NCBI GenBank assembly: GCA_031553195.1
Contig: JAVBLV010000085.1
Coordinates: 1-38,519 of the forward strand
Direction: 5' to 3'
Length of the DNA: 38,519 bases
Source of the DNA: JAVBLV01 sp031553195
GTDB taxonomy: Bacteria > Bacteroidota > Bacteroidia > Bacteroidales > P3
Part shown: piece by piece, positions 16,823 through 25,922 of the stretch
Numbering within the stretch: position 1 is the first letter of the stretch
Layout: every line of letters starts with the position of its first letter
Position numbers and translations under genes: made by a program
Notes under the pieces: generated by a model
What the model saw: only the letters and a program-made list of their open reading frames with translations
The model's database searches: none
What the model was told of the DNA's origin: nothing

Positions 16823-18235
16823 TTAATATCCTAATATTTTTAACATGGATTTATGGCTTTGTTCTTTTGCAAATAGTTTAGTAAAGTATTCCCCGTCCTC
16901 ATCTATGTCAATTATAATATGTTTGGGAGATGGAATTAAGCAATGCTGAATTCCTCCAAACCCGCCCAAAGATTCCTGGTATGCTCCTGTATGAAAAAAA
17001 CCTATATATAATGGAGTCTCGGGATCATATTTAGGTAAAAAGACGGCATTGGCATGCGCTTCTGCGCTGTAATAATCTTGGCTATCGCAAGTCAGCCCTC
17101 CTAAAAAAACGCGTTGATATTCCCGGTCCCATTGATTGACAGGGAGTAAAATAAAACGTTGCCGGATAGCCCAGGTGTCGGGCAATGTAGTAATGAACGA
17201 ACTATCGATCATATACCACGACTCTCTGTCGTTTTGTTGTTTTTGGTCAATTACAGAATATAAAGTTGCTCCGCTCTCTCCGACAGTAAACGAACCGAAT
17301 TCAGTAAAAATATTAGGTTCGGGCGTTTCGCGTTGCGTACAAATATTCTTTATCTGCGCCAAGATTTCCTCTGCCATATATTCATAATCATAGCTGAATC
17401 CCAATGAATTTCTGATAGGGAATCCTCCTCCTATATTCAAACAATCTAATTCAGGACATTTCCTTTTTAAGTCGCAATATATATTAACGCACTTGGATAG
17501 TTCGTTCCAATAGTAAGCAGAATCCCTTATGCCCGTATTAATAAAAAAATGCAACATCTTAAGTTGGAAATTTTTGTTGAGTTTTATTTTCTCTTCATAA
17601 AAAGAGACTATATCATTGTAACGAATGCCCAAACGGGAAGTATAGAAGTCGAACATAGGTTCTTCTTCTGCAGCAATGCGAATTCCTATTTTTATTTTTG
17701 AAGTCAGGTCTTTTGCTTCCTGGACAAGAAGTTCAAATTCATGTTTATTATCTAATATCGGTAAAATATTTTTAAACCCGTCTCTAATAAGCATGACAAT
17801 ATTCTCAATATATTGAGGCCGTTTGAACCCGTTACAAACAACAAATATATCCTTGGATATCTTACCTGCTTCGAATAATTCCAGAATCAAATTGATATCA
17901 AATGCGGACGAGGTTTCGAGGTTGACTTCGTTTTTTAACACTTCTTCCAAAACAAAAGAAAAGTGAGAGCTTTTAGTACAGTAACAAAAGTTATAAGTCC
18001 CTTTGTAATCTACTTTTGCCATTGCCACATTAAACAGTCGTTTTGTACGCTGTATCTGAGCGCTTATTTTAGGGAGATATGTAATTTTTAACGGCGTTCC
18101 ATATTGCTTGATAATATCCATCAAAGGAATATTATGGAAATACAATTCATTATCAATTACATTAAATTCTTCTTTTGGGAACTCAAAGGTTTGCTCGATT
18201 AAATCCCTATATTTGTTTTTCATTTCTAAATCCAA
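16823..18235 (-). CDS. Fold-type-III PLP decarboxylase, probably biosynthetic arginine decarboxylase
   Basis: Alanine-racemase-fold amino-acid decarboxylase of the Orn/DAP/Arg group. If arginine decarboxylase, it makes agmatine for polyamine synthesis. Of its 470 residues, the PLP lysine is probably Lys88 (FCYCTKSSHFS), the glycine-rich phosphate loop is LNIGGGFP (267-273), and the C-terminal partner-site cysteine motif is CDSQDYY (383-389). The TEFGSFTVGESG segment (311-322) occupies the place of the usual EPGR motif, and FHTGAYQ with FGGIQHCLIPSP follows. It is shorter than the ~630-residue SpeA of enterobacteria and closer to the ~465-residue form found in Bacteroidetes. Substrate is inferred, not proven. 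ATG at codon 5 is an alternative start. Monocistronic by context. Confidence 0.78.
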   Translation of the reverse strand: MDLEMKNKYRDLIEQTFEFPKEEFNVIDNELYFHNIPLMDIIKQYGTPLKITYLPKISAQIQRTKRLFNVAMAKVDYKGTYNFCYCTKSSHFSFVLEEVLKNEVNLETSSAFDINLILELFEAGKISKDIFVVCNGFKRPQYIENIVMLIRDGFKNILPILDNKHEFELLVQEAKDLTSKIKIGIRIAAEEEPMFDFYTSRLGIRYNDIVSFYEEKIKLNKNFQLKMLHFFINTGIRDSAYYWNELSKCVNIYCDLKRKCPELDCLNIGGGFPIRNSLGFSYDYEYMAEEILAQIKNICTQRETPEPNIFTEFGSFTVGESGATLYSVIDQKQQNDRESWYMIDSSFITTLPDTWAIRQRFILLPVNQWDREYQRVFLGGLTCDSQDYYSAEAHANAVFLPKYDPETPLYIGFFHTGAYQESLGGFGGIQHCLIPSPKHIIIDIDEDGEYFTKLFAKEQSHKSMLKILGY

Positions 18236-18292
18236 TTAAGTTAGTTTGTTCAATAATTGACAATCCGAATTAGACGGATTTGATTCAATTTG

Positions 18293-18300
18293 CAAAATTA
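18293..18300 (-). promoter_or_regulatory. -7 box (TAATTTTG) for the decarboxylase gene
   Basis: TAnnTTTG match on the minus strand about 58 bases before the ATG. A small inverted repeat AATCCG/CGGATT at 18262-18280 would fall in the leader. Confidence 0.4.
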
Positions 18301-18364
18301 ATTGAATTTATATTTATGCGCAAGTATTTTTTATTTAGATACGTTTCTAGCCTTAAAGCAAATA

Positions 18365-19273
18365 TCAAATCTTATCTTTCCACAATTTCAGAGGGTAATT
18401 TCCTTTGTCTATTAATGTTTTTATTTTTTCGATCGCCTTCTGACGGTCTTCTTTATAAGTTACGCCAAACCATTGGGAATCGGAGGTAAGAACTTTTACC
18501 TTGATTTGATTCTGATTTATCAAATAATTTACGGTTGCAGGAAGATAAAATTCTGCTTTCAAGTCGTTTCCATTGACTTTTAAGAAATCGACAAATAAAG
18601 AAGTTGAATATTTAAAATAATCGGGAGTGAAACCAAATAAATTCATAGAAACCGGCGTCAGGGGATCAATTGTTCTATTTCTAGAAGTATCTATTATTGC
18701 ATCTCCTTCTTTCACAATTTGCGTGTATTCCTCGATAGATTGTAAAAAATCATCCCGATCAACAGCGCAAACGCCTCTTGATACGGCGCCATATTCCGAT
18801 AACGTATTCATAATAGGATATGATACCATACAATAAAGATTTTCTTTACCTTCCAAGTCGCGTAAATATCTTCCCATTACCATAAAAGCATCTTGGCCGT
18901 AAAAATCATCGGCATTGATTGTCGCAAACGGTTCGTTGATAGAATTTACCGCCATAAGTATGGCATGATTGGTTCCCCAGGGCTTTTCTCTCCAGCTAGG
19001 GACGTTAAATCCCAACGGAAGAGAATCTAATTCTTGAAAAACATAGTTCACATCAATTGCATTACGAAAACGTTCAGCATTAAAAATCGCCTTAAATTCG
19101 TTTTCAAAACTATGTCTAATGACAAAAACAACTTTTCCAAAACCGGCGCGGATAGCGTCATATACTGAATAGTCTATAATAGCCTCATTATTAGGACCTA
19201 TTCCGTCCATTTGTTTTAAACTCCCATACCGGCTTCCCATACCGGCCGCTAATACTAATAAAGTGGGTTTCAT
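18365..19273 (-). CDS. Sugar-phosphate nucleotidyltransferase family protein
   Basis: A 302-residue NTP-transferase (GT-A-like fold, RmlA/GalU/MurU relatives). The N-terminal signature LVLAAGMGSRYGSLKQMD (6-23) binds the nucleotide triphosphate, and TINADDFYGQDAF carries the metal-binding aspartates. WGTNHAIL and GVTYKEDRQKAI follow. Which sugar phosphate it activates cannot be read from the sequence, and Bacteroidetes homologues are annotated only by family. The open frame extends to 19309, but the first 12 codons lie in a CTCCC-rich palindromic spacer, and the conserved MKPTLLVLAAG start at 19273 fits the family. Neighbouring genes do not form a sugar pathway, and no promoter is evident. 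Confidence 0.8.
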   Translation of the reverse strand: MKPTLLVLAAGMGSRYGSLKQMDGIGPNNEAIIDYSVYDAIRAGFGKVVFVIRHSFENEFKAIFNAERFRNAIDVNYVFQELDSLPLGFNVPSWREKPWGTNHAILMAVNSINEPFATINADDFYGQDAFMVMGRYLRDLEGKENLYCMVSYPIMNTLSEYGAVSRGVCAVDRDDFLQSIEEYTQIVKEGDAIIDTSRNRTIDPLTPVSMNLFGFTPDYFKYSTSLFVDFLKVNGNDLKAEFYLPATVNYLINQNQIKVKVLTSDSQWFGVTYKEDRQKAIEKIKTLIDKGNYPLKLWKDKI

Positions 19274-19450
19274 GTGTTTAAAATTTATAAGCCCCTCTAA
19301 ATCTCCCACCCCTCTTTGGTTCTCCCCGCAAGGGAGATTAATCGGATTTTCTTATTTGTTTGGGAGACTTGGCTGACGCGCGCCTTTAATTTTTCACTTT
19401 GGAGCGCCAAAGGCTCATGATTATTTCATCTATTTATTTATTTTATAGTA

Positions 19451-19479
19451 TCTAGGAGTGACTCTAAGTCACTCCTAGA
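19451..19479 (-). terminator. Perfect 13-bp hairpin 3' of pepE
   Basis: Arms TCTAGGAGTGACT (19451-19463) and AGTCACTCCTAGA (19467-19479) with a 3-base loop, 24 bases past the pepE stop. The flank on the minus strand is AT-rich but not a clean T-run, so it may act as a terminator or as an mRNA 3' stabiliser. A looser inverted repeat, AATCTCCC/GGGAGATT, lies at 19300-19339. Confidence 0.55.
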
Positions 19480-19502
19480 CTTATAATCGGAATGCTTTTC
19501 GC

Positions 19503-20231
19503 TTATTTTGGAGAATTCATCAAAAAGTTAATGTCATCTTCGAGGGTATACTCTTTTGTTTCTTGACCGGATTTAAAAACTTTCATTTTATTGGGACGTC
19601 CGATAAGAGAAAGTTTTCCATTCTCAAGTAATAATGATGTAGCTTCACGAATGCCTGCGACAAAAACATTTTGATTAATTGCAATAAATTCTTTGATTCT
19701 ATCATCGCGTGTTTCCCCGCCATGTTTCGGATCGAAAAAGTCGGTATAATGAGGATTGATTTGGAAAGGAACCAAGTTCATGCATTTAAAACTTTCCGGT
19801 TCAATAATGGGCATATCGTTGGTTGTACAAATGGTAGGGCCCGCAATATTAGAGCCTGCGCTCCAACCCATGTAAGGCATTCCATTTAATGCTTTTTGTC
19901 TGATAGCGTACATAAGTCCCTGCTTTTGCAATTGATAGGTTAGATGAAAAGTATTTCCTCCGCCAACGGCAATGGCTTCTGCGTTATCAACGGCTTCTAT
20001 AGGATTAACCTCGTGGTGGATACTGTTTAGCTCAAATCCTAAGTTATTGAATACTGCCTTGACTTTCCGTTCGTATTCATCATAGCTCAGACTAACGCCT
20101 GCAAACGGGATAAACAAAACTTTCTTCACATTATGCTTTTGCAAAAAACTTTTTATTTGATCTTGAGGCCAACCCAAGTAATTTTCTCCAGGGTTAGTAG
20201 AATTACTGATGAGCAACAATTTTCTTTTCAT
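19503..20231 (-). CDS. pepE: Dipeptidase E (peptidase family S51)
   Basis: Cytoplasmic serine peptidase that splits N-terminal-aspartyl dipeptides. At 242 residues it has near-normal length for PepE. Visible are AVGGGNTFHLTYQL (88-101), the nucleophile elbow GWSAGSN with Ser124, Asp139 in TTNDMP and His161 in INPHYTDF, matching the Ser-Asp-His order of the Salmonella enzyme. The N-terminal RKLLLISNSTNPGENYL is also family-typical. It lies in a run of minus-strand genes but with 150-230 bp gaps on either side, so it may be its own transcription unit. Confidence 0.92.
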   Translation of the reverse strand: MKRKLLLISNSTNPGENYLGWPQDQIKSFLQKHNVKKVLFIPFAGVSLSYDEYERKVKAVFNNLGFELNSIHHEVNPIEAVDNAEAIAVGGGNTFHLTYQLQKQGLMYAIRQKALNGMPYMGWSAGSNIAGPTICTTNDMPIIEPESFKCMNLVPFQINPHYTDFFDPKHGGETRDDRIKEFIAINQNVFVAGIREATSLLLENGKLSLIGRPNKMKVFKSGQETKEYTLEDDINFLMNSPK

Positions 20232-20384
20232 TTTTATAAATGTATTTAATGGGTTAATAAGATCTTTCTCGAAAATTTGTCTCTTTTACACTTTGAAAAT
20301 ATCAAATAAAAAATTCCAAATCCTAATTTTACAGTGACTGTATGTTAATAAATCTATATCATATCAACGGACCAATCCGAGTAT

Positions 20385-21155
20385 TTAAAATTTCAAATGC
20401 TTAACTGTTAATCCATTATATATAAGCTGTTTAAGAGATTCTATGCCAATATCCAAATGCAATTCGGCATAGTCTCTTGTTATTTTTAAGTCTGAGTTTT
20501 CTGTTTTAACTCCCTCGGGAAGCATAGGCTGGTCCGAAACCAAAAGCAACGCGCCGGAAGGAATGCTATTTGCAAATCCAACCGTAAAAATAGTAGCGGT
20601 TTCCATATCGATAGCCATGCAACGTATTTTTTTTAGATATTCTTTAAAATATTCGTCATATTCCCATACCCTTCTATTGGTAGTATAAACGGTTCCCGTC
20701 CAATAATCCCGTCCAAAATCCCGGATCGTTGTAGAGATCGCCTTTTGCAAGTTAAATGCAGGTAATGCCGGCACTTCCCGAGGCAAGTAATCATTTGATG
20801 TTCCTTCTCCCCGTATGGCTGCAATGGGAAGAATAAAATCGCCCAGCGAATTTACATGCTTCAATCCTCCGCATTTTCCCAAAAAAAGGACGGCTTCAGG
20901 TTTTACCGCCGAAAGTAAATCCATAACGCTTGCGGCATTAGGACTCCCCATTCCGAAATGAATCATAGAAATTTCGTTCGTATGCGCCGAAGGCATCGCT
21001 TTATTTTGTCCATTAATAGGAACCTTAAAACGCTCGGCGAACATTTCCAGATATTCGGTAAAATTAGTCAGCAAGATGAATTTTGCGAATCGATCCAATG
21101 GCGTGCCCGTATACCTTGGCAACCAATTTTTCACAATCTCTTCTTTTGTTTTCAT
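20385..21155 (-). CDS. amn: AMP nucleosidase
   Basis: Cleaves AMP to adenine and ribose 5-phosphate (purine salvage, adenylate control), cytoplasmic. This is the short Bacteroidetes-type protein of 256 residues, lacking the N-terminal domain of the ~480-residue E. coli Amn. Nucleoside-phosphorylase-fold motifs are visible: MIHFGMGSPNAASVMDLL, the phosphate-binding LGKCGGL, FILPIAAIRGEGTSNDYLP, the ribose/purine pocket AIDMETATIFTVGF and the catalytic-Asp segment LLVSDQPML. The start fits the family, as MKTKEEIVKNWLPRYTG is typical. A repeat copy lies just upstream. Confidence 0.88.
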   Translation of the reverse strand: MKTKEEIVKNWLPRYTGTPLDRFAKFILLTNFTEYLEMFAERFKVPINGQNKAMPSAHTNEISMIHFGMGSPNAASVMDLLSAVKPEAVLFLGKCGGLKHVNSLGDFILPIAAIRGEGTSNDYLPREVPALPAFNLQKAISTTIRDFGRDYWTGTVYTTNRRVWEYDEYFKEYLKKIRCMAIDMETATIFTVGFANSIPSGALLLVSDQPMLPEGVKTENSDLKITRDYAELHLDIGIESLKQLIYNGLTVKHLKF

Positions 21156-21503
21156 CAGGTTATTTTTTCGATCTTTAATTTGGTTTATTGAGGGTTGAGA
21201 ATCAGAAATTGAAAATGCTTCGACTTTATTGAATAATTGAATAAGATGGCGTATAGTTTATGGCTTAAAGTTTAAGTTGATTCCTCGTTACTGCTAATTC
21301 TCCTTCTAACTTTATAAACTTTTAAACGTTACAAATGTTCAATCTCGAAATTTAGCATTCCCTTTGATATTCAACTCAATTTTCAACTCCTCATTCAATA
21401 AGACTTTGAACTCAAGAATGCTCATGTCAGATTTTCAGATTCCGACTTTCTTAATTATCCCCTATTCCCGGATGCTAATGCGATTATTCCCTAAAATAAT
21501 TTC
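21156..21503. other. Gene-free spacer of 348 bp
   Basis: Holds repeat copy 2 and otherwise AT-rich sequence with recurring TTCAACTC-like words near 21370-21400. No open frame, hairpin terminator or promoter box that I can support. Confidence 0.6.
21236..21331. repeat. Dispersed intergenic repeat, copy 2 (with 357-467)
   Basis: The 40 bases 21236-21275 match 357-396 with a single difference, and the similarity continues with gaps to about 21331 (TAACTTTATAAACTTTTAAA). It lies between amn and mlaF and does not touch a coding sequence here. Confidence 0.75.
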
Positions 21504-22292
21504 CTACAGATTGTTTGAATGATGAAATAAAATATTTTCGTTTTCAGGACGTTTCAAAAGCTTAGTCAACTCCCCTGCAAACAAGAAGTCATTTAACTCT
21601 TTCACCGTCGAATGCAAAATGGTTTCTTTATTTCCTTCCCACCAAAGTTGCCCTTGAAAAATGAATACAATTTTTTCGCCTATTTGCATCACTGAGTTCA
21701 TATCATGCGTATTTACTACAGTCGTAATATTAAAGTCTTTTGTAATTTCCTGGATAAGGGTGTCGATAACGGTGGAAGTTTCAGGATCTAAGCCCGAATT
21801 GGGCTCGTCGCAAAATAAATACTTAGGATTGGCCGCAATTGCACGTGCGATAGCCACCCTTTTTTTCATTCCTCCGCTAAGTTCTGCAGGTAATAATCTC
21901 CCTACATTATTTAAATTTACGCGTTCCAGACAAAAGTTCACTCTTTTAAGCATCTCTTTCCTACTTTGACGGGCAAACATTCTTAGCGGAAACATGATAT
22001 TTTCTTCTACCGTCATGGAGTCAAACAGAGCGCCTCCTTGGAATACCATCCCAATATCTTTTCGCACGTCTTTTTGTTCTTCATTATTAAGTTGATAAAA
22101 ATCCCTGTTATTAAACAAAACCTTTCCCGAATCAATAGGAATCAATCCCAACATAGATTTCATCAAAACTGTCTTGCCGGATCCGCTTTGTCCTATAATC
22201 AGATTCGTTTTGCCCGCCTCGAATGTGGCGTTTATATTCTTCAACACGTCCTTTCCGTTAAAGGCTTTATTGATATTTATAACTTCTATCAT
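21504..22292 (-). CDS. mlaF: MlaF-type ABC transporter ATP-binding protein
   Basis: The ATPase of an Mla/MCE-type phospholipid transporter, working at the inner membrane with MlaE. The 262-residue product has Walker A GQSGSGKT (34-41), Q-loop GMVFQGGALFDSMTV, ABC signature LSGGMKKR and Walker B YLFCDEPNSGLDPE, plus the switch histidine in NTHDM. The FQGGALFDSMTV segment is characteristic of MlaF/Mkl rather than other ABC ATPases. Its ATG overlaps the mlaE stop by one base (TAATG), so the two are translationally coupled. No mlaD or other MCE gene follows, and the gene downstream is amn after a 348-bp gap. Confidence 0.9.
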   Translation of the reverse strand: MIEVININKAFNGKDVLKNINATFEAGKTNLIIGQSGSGKTVLMKSMLGLIPIDSGKVLFNNRDFYQLNNEEQKDVRKDIGMVFQGGALFDSMTVEENIMFPLRMFARQSRKEMLKRVNFCLERVNLNNVGRLLPAELSGGMKKRVAIARAIAANPKYLFCDEPNSGLDPETSTVIDTLIQEITKDFNITTVVNTHDMNSVMQIGEKIVFIFQGQLWWEGNKETILHSTVKELNDFLFAGELTKLLKRPENENILFHHSNNL

Positions 22293-23029
22293 TACAGTAA
22301 TAACTTAGTAAGTATTAGGTTGAAGACGATCAATATCATACTACTCTGCACAACGGCTTTTGTACTGGCTTGGCCAACTTCCAATGCCCCGCCTGTTACG
22401 GTATATCCCCTGTAAGAAGAAACGGTAGATATGATAAATGCAAAAACAATTCCTTTTATAATAGCATATACAACATCATAGCTAGCAAAATTGAGCTGAA
22501 GACCGGAAAGATAGTCGTAAATAGAGATTAATCCGGAAAGATCTCCCCCCAGAGCGCCTCCCAGTAACGACAAGAAAATGCTTATCGTAATTAGCATCGG
22601 ACTAAATATAAGGCAGGCAACTATTTTAGGGAGAATTAAATAGCTGGCAGAATTAACTCCCATTACGTCGAGAGCGTCAATTTGTTCGCTGATTCTCATA
22701 GATCCTAGTTCGGATGCAATTCGGGAACCGACTTTTCCGGCTAATATTAGACTAATGATTGTAGGCGAGAATTCCAAAATAATAGTTTTGCGCGAGGCAA
22801 AACCATTTATCCAAATCGGATAAATAGGATTATCTAAATTGGCAGCCAATTGGATGACTGTTGCCGCTCCAACAAAAATGGAAACAATGGAAACAATAGG
22901 AATAGACTCTATCCCAAGCGTTTGTATTTCAAACAGGAGTTGATTCTTATACAAATGCTTGCTTTGTGGTTTTTTAAAAACCGTGCGCAAAAGGATAAAA
23001 TAATTTCCTATATCTCTTAAGTATTTCAT
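22292..23029 (-). CDS. mlaE: MlaE-type ABC transporter permease
   Basis: Inner-membrane permease of an Mla/MCE-type lipid transporter. From ATG 23029 the product has 245 residues, normal for MlaE. Typical features are an amphipathic N-terminal helix, FVGAATVIQLA, the conserved LILAGKVGSRIASELGSMR-type loop, EQIDALDVMGVNS, and several transmembrane helices up to the C-terminal ILIVFNLILTKLLL. The frame is open 29 codons further upstream (to 23116), but the extra part is not family-like, and the internal start gives the usual length. Partner of the overlapping mlaF. Confidence 0.88.
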   Translation of the reverse strand: MKYLRDIGNYFILLRTVFKKPQSKHLYKNQLLFEIQTLGIESIPIVSIVSIFVGAATVIQLAANLDNPIYPIWINGFASRKTIILEFSPTIISLILAGKVGSRIASELGSMRISEQIDALDVMGVNSASYLILPKIVACLIFSPMLITISIFLSLLGGALGGDLSGLISIYDYLSGLQLNFASYDVVYAIIKGIVFAFIISTVSSYRGYTVTGGALEVGQASTKAVVQSSMILIVFNLILTKLLL

Positions 23030-23163
23030 TGTTAAATCATGTCTTTGTCCGGCAAATAACGAATCCCAAAAGATGCCTATGCGAAGGTAGGCATAATTTT
23101 TGAGAACAAACAACATACAGAATTGTTTAAAAATCTTTATTAGATATTACGATCTATATCTAA

Positions 23164-23195
23164 AAAGGCTACCTAACTAAAATTAGATAGCCTTT
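23164..23195 (-). terminator. Hairpin terminator for the OmpA/TPR lipoprotein gene
   Basis: Arms 23164-23176 (AAAGGCTACCTAA) and 23183-23195 (TTAGATAGCCTTT) pair with one mismatch around a 6-base loop. On the minus strand the stem ends in CCTTTTTA. It is about 100 bases past the stop at 23296 and upstream of mlaE. Confidence 0.7.
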
Positions 23196-23295
23196 CCGAA
23201 ATGAATGAACAGGACCCAAAATTAACCGTTTAAAACACTTGTCATAACTTTATTTCCGTGAAATTCATTTAAAAATAAGCATTTCCAGCAATTGC

Positions 23296-25125
23296 TTATT
23301 GAACAATATTTTGAAAATCTAAATTATTCCAAAATCTTTTAAATTCAACATCCGCTTTTGCCGCTGATTTATAGTCGGGTTGCATATCGCAAGCCATTTT
23401 CAAATTCTCAAGCAATCCCTGTCCGTCGTCTAAACGAGCATAGCAAATGGCTCTTAAATAATAAACTTCGGCCGTTTGATCTACGCAACAATCCAATGTT
23501 TTAATTGCATTTCCTGTATTACCCATCATCAACTGAGCAAAAGCCAGATTGTATGTACATGGACTTGTCGTCAACTCTTCAGAAGCTTTTTCATAGTTTC
23601 CTGTTTTCAGGCTTAAAATAGGTAAATTTGCTTTTGCTTCATTGCTGCCCGATTGGATGGCTTTATTAAAATAATTGGTCGCTAAATCATAATCTTTCGT
23701 GGCAACAGAAAGTAATCCAAGATTGTTCAACACGCAAGGATTTGTTCCCGCCAATTTTTGAGCGACGTTCAAATAACGTTGTGCTTCAGATATATTTCCC
23801 ATATACAAACATACGGCGCCGGCATTGTTCCAGGCAGACCATTCGGAACCAAAATGTTCGGTTGCAAATTTGTATATTTTTAATTTAGTGGCATAATTAT
23901 GATTCAGATAACCGGCATACATAAGTTCTTCATACGACAATTGCGCCGGATTTAACGATGCGATTTTTCCTATTTCCTGATCGGATTTTTGCGTGGCGGA
24001 GTAATAAAATGAAATTTCGCCTCTTCTCAACCAGGGCAATACATCGTCTTCCAATTGTTTAAAAAGAACGGTCATATTTCTGATTTCCTGTTCTCTTTTC
24101 CTAGGATCTTTTTGTGATTTAACTATGTTTACAATTGCATTCTTGTCGGGAATATTAGATTCGTTGACTTTTGTTGTGAAATTTTCCCAGTCTTCTCCCC
24201 AAGCATTGGTGGTAATAACGATATCTTTCTTTGCATTTTCCAAATAATTAGGGATATCTGTAGCGGCAATACCCTCTTTTTTTGCACGGGCTTTCAATCC
24301 TTCGTCCAATACGCTGTTAACCAACTTCACGGTTGTTTCCGCACGTCTTTTTGATAATCCCATGTTAAAACTTTCTTCCCCTTCGGGAGAAGCCCATCCG
24401 TCAATTACAATTTGCTTTGGAACAGATTTTTCCGTTACAAGAGCCGTTAAATGATCAGTCAGGTTTTTGGTTTCTTTTTCTTTATTTAATTTAAAGTTCC
24501 AGTTAAGGGTAGCAATGTTGACCGGAAAATAAATTAATGCCATTTCGGGTTTAGCCGCGCTTTTTACATATCCATGGTCGGCAAAACAAACTTCGCCTCT
24601 GATAGAAACTCTTTCGGAAGTGATATTTATTCCTTCGGTTACTTTTACATTCCCTAAGGAAATGGCATCTTTATTTTTTAAAGCGTCCTGACGGGTTTTG
24701 TCATTGGCGTTGACTTGTTTGGCTTTATAAGCAACGGGATTCAGTAAAATCTTAGCGGTTTCCATCCCCGGTTTATAATCAATCTCATCGTGGTAAGTAA
24801 TCCGGGCGCCATTTTTATAGTTTACTTCAATTCCTTCGCCTTGAACCTTTTCCCCTTTCAGGACAATGGGTTTCAACTCAACATTGCCTCCTTCGTATTG
24901 TAATACAGGCTGAACAAAAACGACTGCATTTTTCTTGAAGTATTTTGGAGGAATAGAACTGTTAATGGTGATATTAACTTTATCAGCCTTCGTTTCCAGC
25001 GGATTAGGACTGGGTTGATAATGTACTGTATTATGTTTCTTTTGCATGGAAGAAATACTTCCGCACGATGCAACGACCAAAAGTATTATTAATACAGAAA
25101 ATAATCTAAATGTAAACTTTTTCAT
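23296..25125 (-). CDS. Lipoprotein with OmpA-like and TPR regions
   Basis: The 609-residue product has a lipoprotein signal peptide ending VVASC (Cys21). A large middle part of beta-like sequence is followed by an OmpA-C-like peptidoglycan-binding segment around 236-270 (VIDGWASPEGEESFNMGLSK then RRAETTVKLV). The C-terminal part from about 420 is a series of tetratricopeptide-like helices (WSAWNNAGAVCLYMGNISEA, VLNNLGLLSVATKDYDLATN, YYLRAICYARLDDGQGLLEN). It should be anchored to the outer membrane, facing the periplasm, as a cell-wall tether or scaffold. Related Bacteroidetes proteins have no agreed function. It has its own -7 box and its own terminator. Confidence 0.85.
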   Translation of the reverse strand: MKKFTFRLFSVLIILLVVASCGSISSMQKKHNTVHYQPSPNPLETKADKVNITINSSIPPKYFKKNAVVFVQPVLQYEGGNVELKPIVLKGEKVQGEGIEVNYKNGARITYHDEIDYKPGMETAKILLNPVAYKAKQVNANDKTRQDALKNKDAISLGNVKVTEGINITSERVSIRGEVCFADHGYVKSAAKPEMALIYFPVNIATLNWNFKLNKEKETKNLTDHLTALVTEKSVPKQIVIDGWASPEGEESFNMGLSKRRAETTVKLVNSVLDEGLKARAKKEGIAATDIPNYLENAKKDIVITTNAWGEDWENFTTKVNESNIPDKNAIVNIVKSQKDPRKREQEIRNMTVLFKQLEDDVLPWLRRGEISFYYSATQKSDQEIGKIASLNPAQLSYEELMYAGYLNHNYATKLKIYKFATEHFGSEWSAWNNAGAVCLYMGNISEAQRYLNVAQKLAGTNPCVLNNLGLLSVATKDYDLATNYFNKAIQSGSNEAKANLPILSLKTGNYEKASEELTTSPCTYNLAFAQLMMGNTGNAIKTLDCCVDQTAEVYYLRAICYARLDDGQGLLENLKMACDMQPDYKSAAKADVEFKRFWNNLDFQNIVQ

Positions 25126-25167
25126 TTTACTGGTATTCGTTAAGTTGGTAATTTATATTATCAATTG

Positions 25168-25175
25168 CAAATATA
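25168..25175 (-). promoter_or_regulatory. -7 box (TATATTTG) for the OmpA/TPR lipoprotein gene
   Basis: Exact TAnnTTTG match on the minus strand, 42 bases before the ATG. No convincing -33 box. Confidence 0.5.
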
Positions 25176-25358
25176 CAATTATTACAGAAATAAAAGACAT
25201 CTATTCTTTAAAATAAATTGTATATTTCACAAAATCAGTTTGTTTTGAATTATCTGGAATGCAATAAAATACTCCTTTTGCTTTATGCAATAACCAATTA
25301 ATCAAAAATATTTGTCATTTTGAAGAAATTTTCCTTTTATTAGTTGGTCATCAAAAAA

Positions 25359-25850
25359 CTAGAATCTGTAACGAATACCGAAACTAATTCCCCACCCGAA
25401 ACCATAATCCGTAGGCGCCAAAAAGTCCCACATGGGACGAGTATCCAAACTTAATTGTAATGGAAAATCAAAATTATATTCAATCCCTATCTGTCCTCCA
25501 ACTGCCAATCCAAAATAATTATCGTCATTACCTTTCCCCGAATCATTATCTTTTCCCGAATTAAACGAAAGACCGGCGCCCGGACCGACATACCAATTAA
25601 ATCCTCCACTAATATTCCAGACCCAATGATACATGCCTGAAAAGCCGAAACGAAAATAGTCGGAGTTTCCTCCTAAACCCAAATCAAATTCCAATCTGTT
25701 TTTGTTTCCCAAGCCATGCTGATAAGAAACTTCAATGCCGTAACCCGCTCCCCCTCCAATACGAGCGCCGATAGCGTGGGGGTTTACTTGAGATTTAGCG
25801 GTAAAACAAGCGCTTACCACGATAAATAAAACAGCGATTTTCTTTTTCAT
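25359..25850 (-). CDS. Small outer-membrane beta-barrel protein
   Basis: The 163-residue product has a signal peptide (cleavage near FTAKSQ), then alternating glycine/aromatic beta strands: ARIGGGAGYGIEVSYQHGL, RLEFDLGLGG, FRFGFSGMYHWVW, NWYVGPGAGLSF, YFGLAVGGQIGIEYNF and GWGISFGIRYRF. This fits an eight-stranded OmpX/OmpW-like barrel, and the terminal phenylalanine fits BAM-dependent assembly. Function unknown. A hydrophilic loop rich in Asp/Gly/Asn (SGKDNDSGKGNDDN) probably faces outside. It has its own promoter box and lies 5' of the OmpA/TPR lipoprotein gene on the same strand, 233 bp away. Confidence 0.82.
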   Translation of the reverse strand: MKKKIAVLFIVVSACFTAKSQVNPHAIGARIGGGAGYGIEVSYQHGLGNKNRLEFDLGLGGNSDYFRFGFSGMYHWVWNISGGFNWYVGPGAGLSFNSGKDNDSGKGNDDNYFGLAVGGQIGIEYNFDFPLQLSLDTRPMWDFLAPTDYGFGWGISFGIRYRF

Positions 25851-25914
25851 TTTACAATTAATTTTTCATTTTTGGTTAAAATAATTTTTTCCTATAAATC
25901 TCATTCATGATATT

Positions 25915-25922
25915 CAAACATA
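25915..25922 (-). promoter_or_regulatory. -7 box (TATGTTTG) for the small barrel gene
   Basis: TAnnTTTG match on the minus strand, 64 bases before the ATG at 25850. Confidence 0.4.

Noticed and set aside
19274..19309. 12-codon N-terminal extension of the nucleotidyltransferase
   Set aside because: It derives from a palindromic spacer, and the family begins at MKPTLLVLAAG.
23030..23116. 29-codon N-terminal extension of mlaE
   Set aside because: The internal ATG at 23029 gives the usual MlaE length, and the extension has no family-like content.
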